Assembly (NCBI GenBank): GCA_910586705.1
Contig: CAJUJK010000005.1
Coordinates: 1-64,000, forward strand
Source of the DNA: an uncultured Lachnospiraceae bacterium
GTDB taxonomy: Bacteria > Bacillota > Clostridia > Lachnospirales > Lachnospiraceae
Direction: 5' to 3'
Length of the DNA stretch: 64,000 bases
Below the pieces are notes generated by a model. That model had not been told where the DNA came from and did not search any database. It saw nothing but the letters and a program-made list of their open reading frames with translations. This document shows, piece by piece, positions 48,101 through 56,537 of the stretch. A program made the position numbers and the translations under genes. The first letter of the stretch is position 1; each line of letters opens with the position of its first letter.

Positions 48101-50618
48101 TGTCAAAGCTTCCCATATAACCGCCGGCAGTAACGTTTACCTTACATATCCCCGGCTTTGAAGAATCGAAGCCGCTGATCATAGACCCCGAAATCGCAAC
48201 GGTTTTCGTGGCGCTGCCGGACGGATAGGTGACGGTTCCCCCTGTGAGACTGATCTTCTGCCCCACTTTATAGGTGGTGGTACTGGGCGGCACGATTTTA
48301 TATGCCTGCGAATATTTGCAATACTTCGCCAGATTCGTGTACACTTCCTCCGCCGTCTTAAGTCCCCGCGTGATATATTGCAGGCGGTTGTTTGCGTCAA
48401 TATAACAGATCACCGGCATGGCAACCGCCGTATTGTAAATACCTGCCTCCAGCAGGTACAATATCATGTTCTCTTTATTCTTTGTGGTCGTGTCATAGGA
48501 AAAGGTAATCTGTTCGCAGCCGTACTGTCTCTGAAACGCCGCGACAGTGTCCTTCGCTCCGCCGTCTATCTCCAGCGCATAGATATCTATACCCGCAAAT
48601 CTGTCAATGGATCTGCTGATTCCGAGAACCGTACTCTGACAGTTGCCACAGGAATTGCGGTAAAAAACAAGAAGCTTCGGTCTGCCCTCCGCGATGGAAC
48701 TGATCTTCGTACCGTCCAGCGCCATATAATCCTGCGAGAGATTTGCCAGGTCCAGCGCCACACCGCTTTCCGGCAGAGGCGCCGGATCCGCGCCTCCCAC
48801 ACCGATATCCGCCCGCAGCACTTCCTCCTTTTCCGTGAGATTGGGAGACTGGTGAAGGCTGTAGCGCACCGCCCCTCTGTAATACGCGCTGCCGTATATA
48901 TAGCCATATGTCGTATTAGCGGTAAACTCCGTCCTCATGTCCGTGCCGCTTAAGGAAACGCTGTAAATATTCGCTTTGTCATTGAAGTACAGGCGGTCGT
49001 CAATGCGAAACAGACCGGAATAGGCGCCCGGCCATGCCATCGGTCCGTTCGGCCATGCCAGCCACTTGTCAATCTTCTGCATCGCCATTCCGCCTGACGT
49101 GACCGCGTTCAGGTCGGCTTTCATCAGCGCCGGTCCCCCCTGCCAGCCGGCGGGCGATATGTAATAACACCCGTTGCCCGAAAGCACCATGGGCGACGTG
49201 CAGTCCGTCCAGAAAGCATTGTCATAGCGCGTATCTGTCGCCCGATAGTCCACCACACTACTGCCCTTGGTCACAACCCAGTCATGGTGCTTATGATTTT
49301 CATCCTGAAAAACCGCGTCGCTGCAGAACATGTAGTTATGTGTCGCCCTTCCGACAAGATCCCAGACAGGATCGTCCCACGTGACATCCACCTGATAATA
49401 CTGCCCGTCCAGTCTGACCATGTTCCATGCGTGATCCATCTCATCGCTGGTGACCATATGGCACTCGATCCCCACCTGATTCAAGAGATATTTATAGGCG
49501 AGGGCGTATCCCTGACATACGGCGGCACGCTTCACAAAAACCCCGTATATATTAAAAGATTCGGACGGCAGGGTGTTTGCTTTCAGATTCGCGTAATCGT
49601 ACTCGCAGTTGACCGCCAGATAGTCATGCAGGACGATGGCTTTCTGCAGATCACTCATGCCCTGCTTCACCGATGCCAGCGCCTCGTCTACGCCTTTCTG
49701 ACACTCGGAAGCATTCAGCGTGGTGTCGTAAGTAACCTCCAGACTCGTCAGCTTCAGCGCAACAGGGTCGTATGTATACCTAAAATCACCACTCACATAA
49801 TAGAGATCCGGGTGCTCGTTTAACGTGCCGCTGAAAAGACGGTTTATTCTGGTCGGTTTTGTTGTCTCATACGGTATGTCATATCTGGATATATCAATCG
49901 ACGCAACGCGCGCTTTCATCTGCAGGTACAGATCATCCATGATCTGTTCGTCCGTATATGCGGATTCCGCATAAAGCGCAATCCCCTCGTCCGCAGATGG
50001 GGCGCCGCCAAACTGATACGCACCCTCAGTCTCCGCATCCACCCAGACTTCCGCTTCCCCGGCAGACAGTAAGTCATTCCCGGAAATCTGCAGGTCATTT
50101 TCAGAAACCGTCGCATCATCCGCAGGAGGCGCTGTATCCGGCTCTTTGTTTTCGTCCTCTGTTTTCTCCGCCGGTGTTTCTTCTTCCCCGCCAACCGCAG
50201 GCGGCTCATCCGAGGGTGTTTCCTCAGCCACGCCATCCGATGGTATTGGCGCCTCAGACTCCGCCCCATCCGCAGGTGTTGGATTTTCAGACTCCCCATC
50301 CGCAGGCGTCTCCGTCTGCACCGGGTCCTCCTCCAGTTCCCCCTTCTCATCGGAAATGTCCTCCGGCGTCTCCGCCCCGGGCTGTTCCGTCTCTTCGCCG
50401 GACGGCTCTTCCCCTAAGTCTGCTCCGTCTGCACCATCTTCCCGGGTCTGTCCTTCTTCCTGCCGCGGCGCCTCTTCCTGTCCGGCAGGCGTCTCCGCCA
50501 CGGTTTCCTGTGCTGCCGGCAGTTCCTCCGCATAGGAAACACCTCCCGGAAACTGTACCGATGCCAGCACCATTATAACTGTCAGAATACCCGCTAACAT
50601 TCTTTTTCCTGATTTCAT
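45162..50618 (-). CDS. 1818-aa secreted protein with transglutaminase-like, thioredoxin-like and Ig-like modules
   Basis: Order seen: signal peptide (about 1-30) and a Pro/Glu/Asp-rich linker (31-215). A transglutaminase-like domain carries Cys in AAVCQGYALAY (near 368), His in DHAWNM (near 395) and Asp in YQVDVTWDDP (near 409). A thioredoxin-like segment has NSCGNCQS (657-660), and a Big_3-like Ig domain lies near 775-850. An Ig-like unit, an MBG-like unit and one InlB/Listeria-Bacteroides repeat (FDGWYRD, YAKWM, about 1073-1145) follow. Six or so further units have the pattern YTG..P.V....L..G.DY.I.Y.NN ending ..GNYTGS...F.I. There is no LPXTG or membrane anchor; it ends ARKPVVY. The catalytic triad looks complete. 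It is monocistronic. Role unknown; cross-linking or disulfide chemistry at the cell surface is inference. Confidence 0.88.
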   Translation of the reverse strand: MKSGKRMLAGILTVIMVLASVQFPGGVSYAEELPAAQETVAETPAGQEEAPRQEEGQTREDGADGADLGEEPSGEETEQPGAETPEDISDEKGELEEDPVQTETPADGESENPTPADGAESEAPIPSDGVAEETPSDEPPAVGGEEETPAEKTEDENKEPDTAPPADDATVSENDLQISGNDLLSAGEAEVWVDAETEGAYQFGGAPSADEGIALYAESAYTDEQIMDDLYLQMKARVASIDISRYDIPYETTKPTRINRLFSGTLNEHPDLYYVSGDFRYTYDPVALKLTSLEVTYDTTLNASECQKGVDEALASVKQGMSDLQKAIVLHDYLAVNCEYDYANLKANTLPSESFNIYGVFVKRAAVCQGYALAYKYLLNQVGIECHMVTSDEMDHAWNMVRLDGQYYQVDVTWDDPVWDLVGRATHNYMFCSDAVFQDENHKHHDWVVTKGSSVVDYRATDTRYDNAFWTDCTSPMVLSGNGCYYISPAGWQGGPALMKADLNAVTSGGMAMQKIDKWLAWPNGPMAWPGAYSGLFRIDDRLYFNDKANIYSVSLSGTDMRTEFTANTTYGYIYGSAYYRGAVRYSLHQSPNLTEKEEVLRADIGVGGADPAPLPESGVALDLANLSQDYMALDGTKISSIAEGRPKLLVFYRNSCGNCQSTVLGISRSIDRFAGIDIYALEIDGGAKDTVAAFQRQYGCEQITFSYDTTTKNKENMILYLLEAGIYNTAVAMPVICYIDANNRLQYITRGLKTAEEVYTNLAKYCKYSQAYKIVPPSTTTYKVGQKISLTGGTVTYPSGSATKTVAISGSMISGFDSSKPGICKVNVTAGGYMGSFDTLIVEEPKLTASVGQRLREMAFPDNPHGMYIWREDDTQTVDRVGVYSFSAGFIPDEAEKFQGLDVQAQVTVQETFGDHVDVTLKRNRFVYAGVELEPKVTVLSSGVVLREGQDYELSYENNRNVGRATVTVTGAGCYLGSISRIFEIQPAPVLIRARDKTILIGEAVAPDSVYEYEVSGLIGTDELVTKPVFSCAVTDTSSAGQYDIVPSGADAGANYTISYENGRLTVAKEKVSCSVTFDVQGHGNPPAPQIGLRVGETVAEPENPTVAGYRFDGWYRDAACTKAWDFDADIVQADMTLYAKWMEEGREGGGFAYQEIADVYYTGKPCKPVVSVYDGETLLKSGRDYQIRYYNNTNANKDGELKKGNGEGVNFNPALPYVEITGRGNYTDRLKDGEANKVKVNFNILPASIGDGTEQAAAGVTLKVSEQLVTANRVQKPFSSIKYVRGMKLGVDFNLRLTVENARDQSGKSRPAGEELPLAEIPKGDEGEYLLTVEGINNYKGSISRTVWVRDKAHLMKNATITLGKNLKNITFTGEAVKLTAAQENGADVFTVKYGKIFLKPQRDYTVSYRNHNKVGKAELVITGNGEYAGTKTIAFRIKGRKFSAGTVKVGGIEDKVYTGRALTQNQVTLTYNEKDKEPEPLRYGTDYTITYVRNIKKGTATMTFKGVEEAGYSGSFKKTFKITAADLGDTEQVKRAETMDHMAFQYSKAGVKPVEEIVLTNREGFVLQRGKDYTLAYKNNRAVAEVSAEKPPTVTVKGKGNYTGSFDITFRITKSGLKHAVDSGDIKIKAAETVYQQDKADDYVYKPAVKLMDGRTALRANTDYEISYEKNTQTDYQAYLEAYEEAVKQGNADTDNTLQELRPRAVISAIADSNYEADGEIVVPLPVYRTKFVKRDLQITVAEAVYTGTQVTPAVTVRDISGGKTFVEGRDYTISYGANMKSGRSSGSVTITGIAPEYGGSVTVKFEIARKPVVY

Positions 50619-50669
50619 CCCGTCTCCCTGTCTTTCCTTAGAAATGGAATATATGTCAATTCTGTAATC

Positions 50670-50698
50670 AGCATATTATGCCGCACCCGCAAAGTCAA
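50670..50698 (-). promoter_or_regulatory. candidate promoter of the large surface protein gene
   Basis: TTGACT (50698-50693) and TATGCT (50675-50670) are 17 nt apart, about 52 nt before the ATG at 50618. A TTGACA closer to the gene has no matching -10. Confidence 0.45.
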
Positions 50699-50720
50699 CC
50701 AGATCCCTGATTTTTCCAGC

Positions 50721-50769
50721 AAAAAGGAGTGTACCCCGCAATACCAGTTACATTGCATTATACACTCCT
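50721..50769 (-). terminator. terminator of the heat-shock operon
   Basis: AGGAGTGTA and TACACTCCT form the base of a long stem with partial pairing of inner TGCAATG/TATTGCG. It is followed by TTTTTG on the minus strand, 35 nt after the dnaJ stop. Confidence 0.8.
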
Positions 50770-50803
50770 GTCTTGTTTCCTCTTATTTTCGATCCCAGCC
50801 TGT

Positions 50804-51985
50804 TTAAAGCTTAAATCTCTTCTTCTTTTTCCCGCTGCCGCCCACCGGTTCATCGGATGCGTCGGAAGTTATGTTCTTTGCCGCGTTCAGACTGTCGCCC
50901 GTGCACTCATCAAACTGCTTCAGAAGCTCTTTCGCCTCGTGGGACAGCCTGTCGGGCACCTGCACCACCAGCGTCACGTAGTGGTCGCCGCGCACATCCT
51001 TATTTCTGAGGGACGGCACGCCCTTGCCCTTTAAGCGGACTTTGGTGTCGGTCTGTGTCCCCGCCTTCACCTCATAAATCACCCTGCCGTCCACGGTGTC
51101 GATCACGATCTCACCGCCCAGCGACGCGATGGCAAAAGACATGGGCACGGTGGAATAAATGTTCTCATCCTGCCTCTGGAAGATGGGATGTCTGCCCACT
51201 ACCACCTCGACCAGAAGGTCTCCTCTGGGACCGCCGTTCGTTCCCGGCTCACCCTTATCGCGTATGCGGACGCACTGTCCGTTGTCGATACCCGCGGGGA
51301 TGGAAACCTGTATCTTCTTTTTGTTGGCAATATAGCCCGTGCCCCGGCAATCGGGACATTTATCCTTGATCACCTTGCCCGTACCGTGACAGTCGGGACA
51401 GGTCTGCACATTGCGCACCGTGCCGAAGAAGGACTGCGAGGTAAATACCACCTGTCCTTTACCGCCGCACTTGCTGCAGGTCTCGGGGCTGGTTCCGGGC
51501 TTCGCGCCCATGCCGTGGCAGGAAGTGCACTCGTCCTTAAGCGTCAGCTCGATCTCTTTCTCCACGCCAAAAACCGCTTCCTCAAAACTGATCCTGACAC
51601 TGGTTCTGATATTAGCGCCCTTCATGGGACCGTTTCCTCTTCCGCCGCCGCGTCTGCCGCTGCCGAAAAGGTCGCCAAAAATATCGCCAAAGATATCGCC
51701 GAAATCCGCGCCGTTGAAATCGAAGCCGCCGAAACCGCCTGCGCCGCCCGCACCGTCGAAGGCAGCATGACCATACTGGTCATACTGTCTCCTCTTCTCG
51801 GGATCGCTCAGAACGGCATATGCCTCCGAAGCTTCCTTAAACTTTTTTTCTGCCTCCGCGTCCCCGGGATTCATGTCGGGGTGATATTTCTTAGCCAGAA
51901 CTCTGTATGCTTTTTTTATGGCGGCTTCATCAGCGCTTTTCTCTACGCCAAGCACCTCATAATAATCCCGTTTTTGTTCTGCCAT
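50804..51985 (-). CDS. dnaJ: chaperone protein DnaJ
   Basis: The 393-residue co-chaperone has a J domain with the HPD motif (YHPDMNPG, near 33). A Gly/Phe-rich region (about 75-115, GGAGGFGGFDF) and a zinc finger domain with four CXXCXGXG-type repeats (CTSCHGMG, CSKCGGKG, CPDCHGTG, CPDCRGTG, about 155-225) follow, with two C-terminal client-binding domains. It stimulates DnaK ATPase. It is the last gene of the hrcA operon, 42 nt after dnaK. Confidence 0.97.
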   Translation of the reverse strand: MAEQKRDYYEVLGVEKSADEAAIKKAYRVLAKKYHPDMNPGDAEAEKKFKEASEAYAVLSDPEKRRQYDQYGHAAFDGAGGAGGFGGFDFNGADFGDIFGDIFGDLFGSGRRGGGRGNGPMKGANIRTSVRISFEEAVFGVEKEIELTLKDECTSCHGMGAKPGTSPETCSKCGGKGQVVFTSQSFFGTVRNVQTCPDCHGTGKVIKDKCPDCRGTGYIANKKKIQVSIPAGIDNGQCVRIRDKGEPGTNGGPRGDLLVEVVVGRHPIFQRQDENIYSTVPMSFAIASLGGEIVIDTVDGRVIYEVKAGTQTDTKVRLKGKGVPSLRNKDVRGDHYVTLVVQVPDRLSHEAKELLKQFDECTGDSLNAAKNITSDASDEPVGGSGKKKKRFKL

Positions 51986-52027
51986 GACTATGCCCTTCCT
52001 TGGATTAACTGTTCAAAAACATCCTGT

Positions 52028-53902
52028 TTATACTTCTCTATAGTCTCCGTCAACTACGTCGTCGGCTCCACCGTTGTCCCGAGGCGCCGCTTCCTGCGCC
52101 CCGCCCATATTGCTCATGTCGGGACCGCCCTGTGCCTGCTGCATGTTCTCATACATCTTTGTGAACAGGGACTGTGCGGAGTTCGTCAGCTTCTCCTTCG
52201 CCGCTTTCAGCTCGTCAAGCTGGCTGTCGGTAAGCTCCTGATCCTTGGTCTTCTCCAGAATATCCTTCACCGCCTGCAGGTCAGCCTCCACGCCTGCCTT
52301 CTCGGAAGCGTCGATCTTGTCGCCCACTTCATTCAGCGCTTTCTCTGTCTGGAACACGAAGGAGTCCGCCTCGTTTCTCGTGTCAACAGCCTCTTTGCGC
52401 TTCTTATCCTGCGCTTCAAACTCTGCCGCCTCTTTTACCGCCTTCTCGATCTCGTCATCCGACATGTTGGAGCCTGCGGTGATGGTGATGTGCTGCTCCT
52501 TGCCTGTGCCCAGATCCTTCGCGGACACGTTAACGATACCGTTGGCGTCGATATCGAAAGTTACCTCGATCTGCGGCACGCCGCGCATTGCCGGCGGGAT
52601 ACCGTCCAGACGGAACTGTCCGAGGGACTTGTTGTCCTTTGCAAACTGTCTCTCACCCTGCAGCACGTTGATATCCACCGCCGTCTGGTTGTCGGAGTAG
52701 GTGGAGAACACCTGACTGTGCTTGGTGGGGATGGTTGTATTTCTCTCAATCAGTCTGGTAGCGACACCGCCCGCTGTCTCGATGGAAAGTGAAAGCGGCG
52801 TTACATCCAGCAGAAGGATTTCGCCTGCGCCCGCGTCGCCCGCAAGTTTACCGCCCTGCACGGAAGCGCCCAGAGCCACGCACTCGTCGGGATTCAAGGA
52901 CTTGCTCGGCTCTTTTCCGGTAATCTGTTTTACTTTCTCCTGTACTGCCGGCACACGGGTGGAACCGCCCACCAGAAGCACCTGCCCGATATCCGCATTG
53001 GTCAGACCCGCATCCTTCATCGCGTTCTGTACGGGGATTGCGGTGCGCTCTACGAGGTCGCTCGTCAGCTCGTCAAATTTCGCTCTTGTCAAGTTCATGT
53101 CAAAGTGCTTGGGACCTTCCGCCGTCGCTGTGATGAAAGGAAGGTTGATATTCGTAGTCGTTGCGGAAGAAAGCTCCTTCTTCGCTTTCTCAGCCGCCTC
53201 TTTCAGTCTCTGGAGCGCCATCTTATCATTGGACAGATCTACGCCCTCCTGCGCCTTGAACTCGGAAAGCATCCAGTCGATGATCTTCTGGTCAAAGTCA
53301 TCGCCGCCCAGATGGGTATCGCCGTTCGTGGCAAGCACTTCAATGACGCCGTCGCCGATCTCGATGATGGACACATCAAAGGTACCGCCGCCCAGATCGT
53401 ACACCATGATCTTCTGCTCTTTTTCATTGTCAAGACCGTAAGCCAGCGCCGCAGCCGTAGGCTCGTTGATGATACGCTTTACGTCCAGACCCGCGATCTT
53501 GCCCGCGTCCTTGGTCGCCTGTCTCTGGGAATCGTTAAAGTAAGCGGGAACGGTGATGACAGCCTCCGTCACCTTCTCGCCGAGGTAATTCTCCGCGTCC
53601 GCTTTCAGCTTCTGCAGAATCATAGCGGAAATCTGCTGCGGGGAATACTTTTTGTCCGCGATCGTGCGCCCCTTGTCCGTACCCATATCTCTCTTGATGG
53701 AGGCGATTGTGTTGTCCGCGTTGGTAACCGCCTGACGCTTAGCCGGCTCACCCACAAGTCTCTCCCCGTTCTTTGTGAAAGCCACAACAGACGGAGTGGT
53801 TCTCGCGCCTTCCGTGTTCGCGATGACAGTGGGCTTGCCGCCTTCCATAACTGCCACGCAGCTGTTCGTAGTTCCTAAGTCGATGCCGATAATTTTACTC
53901 AT
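52028..53902 (-). CDS. dnaK: molecular chaperone DnaK (Hsp70)
   Basis: The 624-residue Hsp70 starts MSKIIGIDLGTTNSCVAVME (phosphate loop 1). It contains VPAYFNDSQRQATKDAG, VYDLGGGTFDVSI and LLVGGSTRVPAVQ, the interdomain linker near LLLDVTPLSL, the substrate domain and a helical lid ending in a Gly/Asp-rich tail with DVVDGDYREV. It has the shorter Gram-positive nucleotide-binding lobe (no 24-residue insertion in subdomain Ib). The gene lies 61 nt after grpE. Confidence 0.97.
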   Translation of the reverse strand: MSKIIGIDLGTTNSCVAVMEGGKPTVIANTEGARTTPSVVAFTKNGERLVGEPAKRQAVTNADNTIASIKRDMGTDKGRTIADKKYSPQQISAMILQKLKADAENYLGEKVTEAVITVPAYFNDSQRQATKDAGKIAGLDVKRIINEPTAAALAYGLDNEKEQKIMVYDLGGGTFDVSIIEIGDGVIEVLATNGDTHLGGDDFDQKIIDWMLSEFKAQEGVDLSNDKMALQRLKEAAEKAKKELSSATTTNINLPFITATAEGPKHFDMNLTRAKFDELTSDLVERTAIPVQNAMKDAGLTNADIGQVLLVGGSTRVPAVQEKVKQITGKEPSKSLNPDECVALGASVQGGKLAGDAGAGEILLLDVTPLSLSIETAGGVATRLIERNTTIPTKHSQVFSTYSDNQTAVDINVLQGERQFAKDNKSLGQFRLDGIPPAMRGVPQIEVTFDIDANGIVNVSAKDLGTGKEQHITITAGSNMSDDEIEKAVKEAAEFEAQDKKRKEAVDTRNEADSFVFQTEKALNEVGDKIDASEKAGVEADLQAVKDILEKTKDQELTDSQLDELKAAKEKLTNSAQSLFTKMYENMQQAQGGPDMSNMGGAQEAAPRDNGGADDVVDGDYREV

Positions 53903-53963
53903 AATGTTTACTCCCTTTCTGAAGCGCCTACGCTCCTTTGCCTTATTACTTCATCTCACATTG

Positions 53964-54569
53964 TTATTGTACGACTGCCACCATACTGTGTCTGACCACG
54001 CTGTCCCTGTAAGTATATCCCTTCTGCAGTTCCTGCGCGACCGTGCCGGACTCAAACTCCTCGCTCTCCGTCTGCATCACCGCATTGTGGAACTCGGGAT
54101 TAAATTCCTCCCCGACTGCCGGGATCGGCTTCACGTCCAGATTTTCCAGCTCTGTCATAAGCTGTTTATAAATCATCTGCATACCCTGCGCGATGGCGCC
54201 ATCTTTCTCTTCCTCGGGTACGCTGGCAAGCCCTCTCTCAAAGTTATCCACCACTGGCAGGATTTTTTCAATCACGCTCTTTGCGCCCGTCTCAAACATC
54301 GCTGTTTTCTCTTTCTCGGTGCGCTTGCGGAAATTGTCAAACTCCGCCATCTGGCGTTTTACCCGGTCCTCCAGTTCCTCCACTTTCTCTTTCAAGGGAT
54401 CCTGCTTTTTCTTCTTTTTTTCCTTTTTCTCGCTCTTAGCCGTCTTCTCTCCGTCTCCTGCCGAAGGCTCGCCGGACGCTTCCTCCTGCGCCGCCTCCTG
54501 CTGCGGCATATCCTGTTCTTCCATCTCGTTTTCCCGTTTATCTTTTTCCTCTGCTGCCACTGTGCTCAT
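53964..54569 (-). CDS. grpE: nucleotide exchange factor GrpE
   Basis: The 201-residue protein has a long charged N-terminal region (Glu/Lys-rich, 1-65) and a coiled coil around EKVEELEDRVKRQMAEFDNF. The C-terminal beta domain carries the signature VGEEFNPEFHNAVM near 160 and GTVAQELQKGYTYRDSVVR. It releases ADP from DnaK. ATG at 54569 follows AGGAAAGGG closely. The operon place between hrcA and dnaK is standard. Confidence 0.95.
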   Translation of the reverse strand: MSTVAAEEKDKRENEMEEQDMPQQEAAQEEASGEPSAGDGEKTAKSEKKEKKKKKQDPLKEKVEELEDRVKRQMAEFDNFRKRTEKEKTAMFETGAKSVIEKILPVVDNFERGLASVPEEEKDGAIAQGMQMIYKQLMTELENLDVKPIPAVGEEFNPEFHNAVMQTESEEFESGTVAQELQKGYTYRDSVVRHSMVAVVQ

Positions 54570-54635
54570 CCCTTTCCTGTTTGATCCTTACTTATCTCTA
54601 TATCTGTTCAGGCAGACCCTGCTGTTCCCGCCATT

Positions 54636-55661
54636 TTACTTCTTATATAAATCGTCCAGCTGATGTTTTAACAGCCTGAGATTGCTCACGACCTTCTCAT
54701 AATCCATCCTCTTCGGTCCGATGATGCCAATGGTTCCCTTCATGCCAGCGTCCAGCTCGTAAGTCGCCGTCACAATGCTGCAGTCCTTCATGCCCGCCAC
54801 CGGCGTCTCGTCGCCGATGTAAACCTGTATGCCCGTGTTATTGTCGCCCGAAAGGTTATCCTGCACCAGCTCGCTCAAAAGCTGTTTTTCCTCAAAGGTG
54901 GTGATCAGTTCGCTGGCTCTCTCGTGATCCGCAAGCTCCGGGTACTTGAAAAAGTTTTTCGTGCCGCTTGTATAAATCTCCAGATCCTCGTCTGCCTTGA
55001 TCGCCTCCGCCACCGCGTCTATGACATTCGCCACAATCTCGCTGTGGATACCCGCCTGCTGCTTCATGGCAGCAATCATGCCGAGATTGATTTCCTCCAG
55101 CGAAAGACCGTTTAAGTGGGTGTTCAGGAGAATATTCAGCTTCAGCAGCGTCTCGTCGCTCAGTTCCTCGGAAACCGTCAGCATGGAGTTCTTAATCACG
55201 TTTCCCTCCACCACGATAACCGCCAGAATCTGCCTCGCATCCACCCGGGAAAGCTGGATAAATTTCAGCTTATTGCGGTGGTACTGGGGCGCGGAGATCA
55301 TCGCCGCATACTCGGTATTGTTCGCGAGTACCTTTGCCGCCTGCTTGAGAAGGTGGTCCATCTTATCCTCCTTCTCCAGAAGCATCTCCTTCATCTCCTC
55401 GACTTCCCGCTCCTTCTCCTCCATCATCTTATCCACATAGAGGCGGTATCCCTTGTCTGAAGGAATCCTGCCGGCGGAAGTGTGGGGCTGCAGGATGTAT
55501 CCCAGTTCCTCCAGATCCGCCATCTCGTTCCGAATGGTTGCGGAGCTTAAGTTTAAATCGGTGTACTTGGAAATTGTGCGGCTGCCTACCGGCTCCCCTG
55601 TCTCCAGATAGTTTCGGATGATGGCTTGCAATATGATATATTTTCTTTCGTCCAGCTGCAT
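54636..55661 (-). CDS. hrcA: heat-inducible transcription repressor HrcA
   Basis: The 341-residue repressor has an N-terminal winged helix (MQLDERKYIILQAII... with SSATIRNEMADLEELGY near 35-50), a central GAF-like domain and a C-terminal region with GPKRMDYEKVVSNL. HrcA binds the CIRCE element and is itself folded by GroEL, so it derepresses the operon during stress. Its own CIRCE lies 25 nt upstream of the start, giving autoregulation. Confidence 0.96.
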   Translation of the reverse strand: MQLDERKYIILQAIIRNYLETGEPVGSRTISKYTDLNLSSATIRNEMADLEELGYILQPHTSAGRIPSDKGYRLYVDKMMEEKEREVEEMKEMLLEKEDKMDHLLKQAAKVLANNTEYAAMISAPQYHRNKLKFIQLSRVDARQILAVIVVEGNVIKNSMLTVSEELSDETLLKLNILLNTHLNGLSLEEINLGMIAAMKQQAGIHSEIVANVIDAVAEAIKADEDLEIYTSGTKNFFKYPELADHERASELITTFEEKQLLSELVQDNLSGDNNTGIQVYIGDETPVAGMKDCSIVTATYELDAGMKGTIGIIGPKRMDYEKVVSNLRLLKHQLDDLYKK

Positions 55662-55685
55662 ACCACATTCCCTCTTGTCGGATTG

Positions 55686-55712
55686 TTAGCACTCGACTTA
55701 TTAGAGTGCTAA
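55686..55712 (-). promoter_or_regulatory. CIRCE operator (HrcA binding site)
   Basis: TTAGCACTC, 9-nt spacer, GAGTGCTAA: a perfect inverted repeat identical to the CIRCE consensus, just downstream of the promoter and upstream of hrcA. Confidence 0.97.
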
Positions 55713-55726
55713 CACCTTCTGGTAGT

Positions 55727-55755
55727 AAGGTATCACTTCTTTTTTACATTGTCAA
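55727..55755 (-). promoter_or_regulatory. promoter of the hrcA-grpE-dnaK-dnaJ operon
   Basis: A perfect TTGACA (55755-55750) and TACCTT (55732-55727) are 17 nt apart. The start site falls near 55720, so CIRCE lies in the transcribed leader where HrcA can block initiation. Confidence 0.8.
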
Positions 55756-55793
55756 CATCTGAATGGAAAATATTTATAAAAAAAGTATGAAGA

Positions 55794-55831
55794 ATAAAAT
55801 ACGGTCAGTTTAGCATACCCTAAACTGACCG
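55794..55831 (-). terminator. terminator of the DUF6465 gene
   Basis: CGGTCAGTTTAG and CTAAACTGACCG form a perfect 12-bp stem around a 6-nt loop, followed by TATTTT, between the DUF6465 stop and the heat-shock promoter. Confidence 0.88.
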
Positions 55832-55856
55832 CCTGCATTCTTTTTGTCTGATATGA

Positions 55857-56306
55857 TTAGATATTGAACTGGCCTCTCTCCTCGCCGTTGATCACATAGT
55901 AAACAATGCTCTCCTCCGGCTTCACATAAAGCTCTACCGCTTTGAAATCGCCAACTTTTTTCTTCAGGTCATACTTCCATACATCCTTTGCAATCTTTAC
56001 AAGATCCTCTGTGGTGTATGTCTTGCCGGAGAACTGTACATGTACGGTTTCTTTTACTGCAGCCTTTCTGGTTGTAGTGGTGGTCTTCGCCGCCGTCTCT
56101 TTCTTAGCTGCCGCGGGCTTTCTGCCGGGCTTCTTCGCCGCAGGCTTTCTGCCGGGTTTCTTTTTCGTCTCAGTTTCTTTTGCCTTTTCTGCTACAGGCT
56201 CTGTCTTCGCCGCAGGTGCTGCCACAGGTGTCTCCGCCGTCGTTGTCTTTGTATCTGCCGCCTTGTCAGCCTCCGGTTTTACAACCGGCTTCTTTGTTTC
56301 TGCCAT
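55857..56306 (-). CDS. DUF6465-like protein with a histone-like Lys/Ala/Thr-rich tail region
   Basis: The 149-residue protein has a disordered Lys/Ala/Thr/Pro-rich N-terminal half. It contains two copies of KKPGRKPAA, an AT-hook-like GRKP repeat. A compact C-terminal domain (about 85-149) reads VHVQFSGKTYTTEDLVKIA and ends GEERGQFNI, matching DUF6465 of Clostridia. The basic tail suggests nucleic acid binding, but this is inference. ATG at 56306 has AAGGAG about 8 nt upstream. It is monocistronic, with a clear promoter and terminator. Confidence 0.8.
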   Translation of the reverse strand: MAETKKPVVKPEADKAADTKTTTAETPVAAPAAKTEPVAEKAKETETKKKPGRKPAAKKPGRKPAAAKKETAAKTTTTTRKAAVKETVHVQFSGKTYTTEDLVKIAKDVWKYDLKKKVGDFKAVELYVKPEESIVYYVINGEERGQFNI

Positions 56307-56418
56307 GAGTAATCTCCTTCCCCACTTTCACTAAAACTGCTTTTTCATAATCTCGATCTGTTTACTGTAACGCCATGTATCCCCGCAAAACTACCTGCTA
56401 CATGACCCTGCTAGATGT

Positions 56419-56447
56419 ATCTTATCTCAATAAAACGGGGCTGTCAA
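56419..56447 (-). promoter_or_regulatory. promoter of the DUF6465 gene
   Basis: A perfect TTGACA (56447-56442) and TAAGAT (56424-56419) are 17 nt apart. The leader is about 105 nt long. The rest of the gap up to uppP (56538) is A/T-rich, with no gene and only a weak possible terminator for uppP. Confidence 0.7.
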
Positions 56448-56537
56448 CCAACAATCTGTAACAAATAGTTAATTTTTATTATAAAATCTTATACGAATTG
56501 ACATAAAAAAGCCCCAAAACCGCCCTGTTTTAACACC

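Noticed and set aside
51188..52792. 534-codon plus-strand ORF antisense to dnaJ and dnaK
   Set aside because: It spans the dnaK-dnaJ gap in the wrong direction and has no coding signals; the chaperone genes explain the open frame.
54193..54663. 156-codon Phe/Ser-rich plus-strand ORF over grpE
   Set aside because: It is the complement of the Glu/Lys-rich GrpE N-terminal region, which automatically gives Ser/Phe-rich frames.
56500..56537. Terminator directly after uppP
   Set aside because: AAAAC/GTTTT gives only a 5-bp A/T-rich stem, followed by GGGGC before the T-run; pairing is too weak to list.
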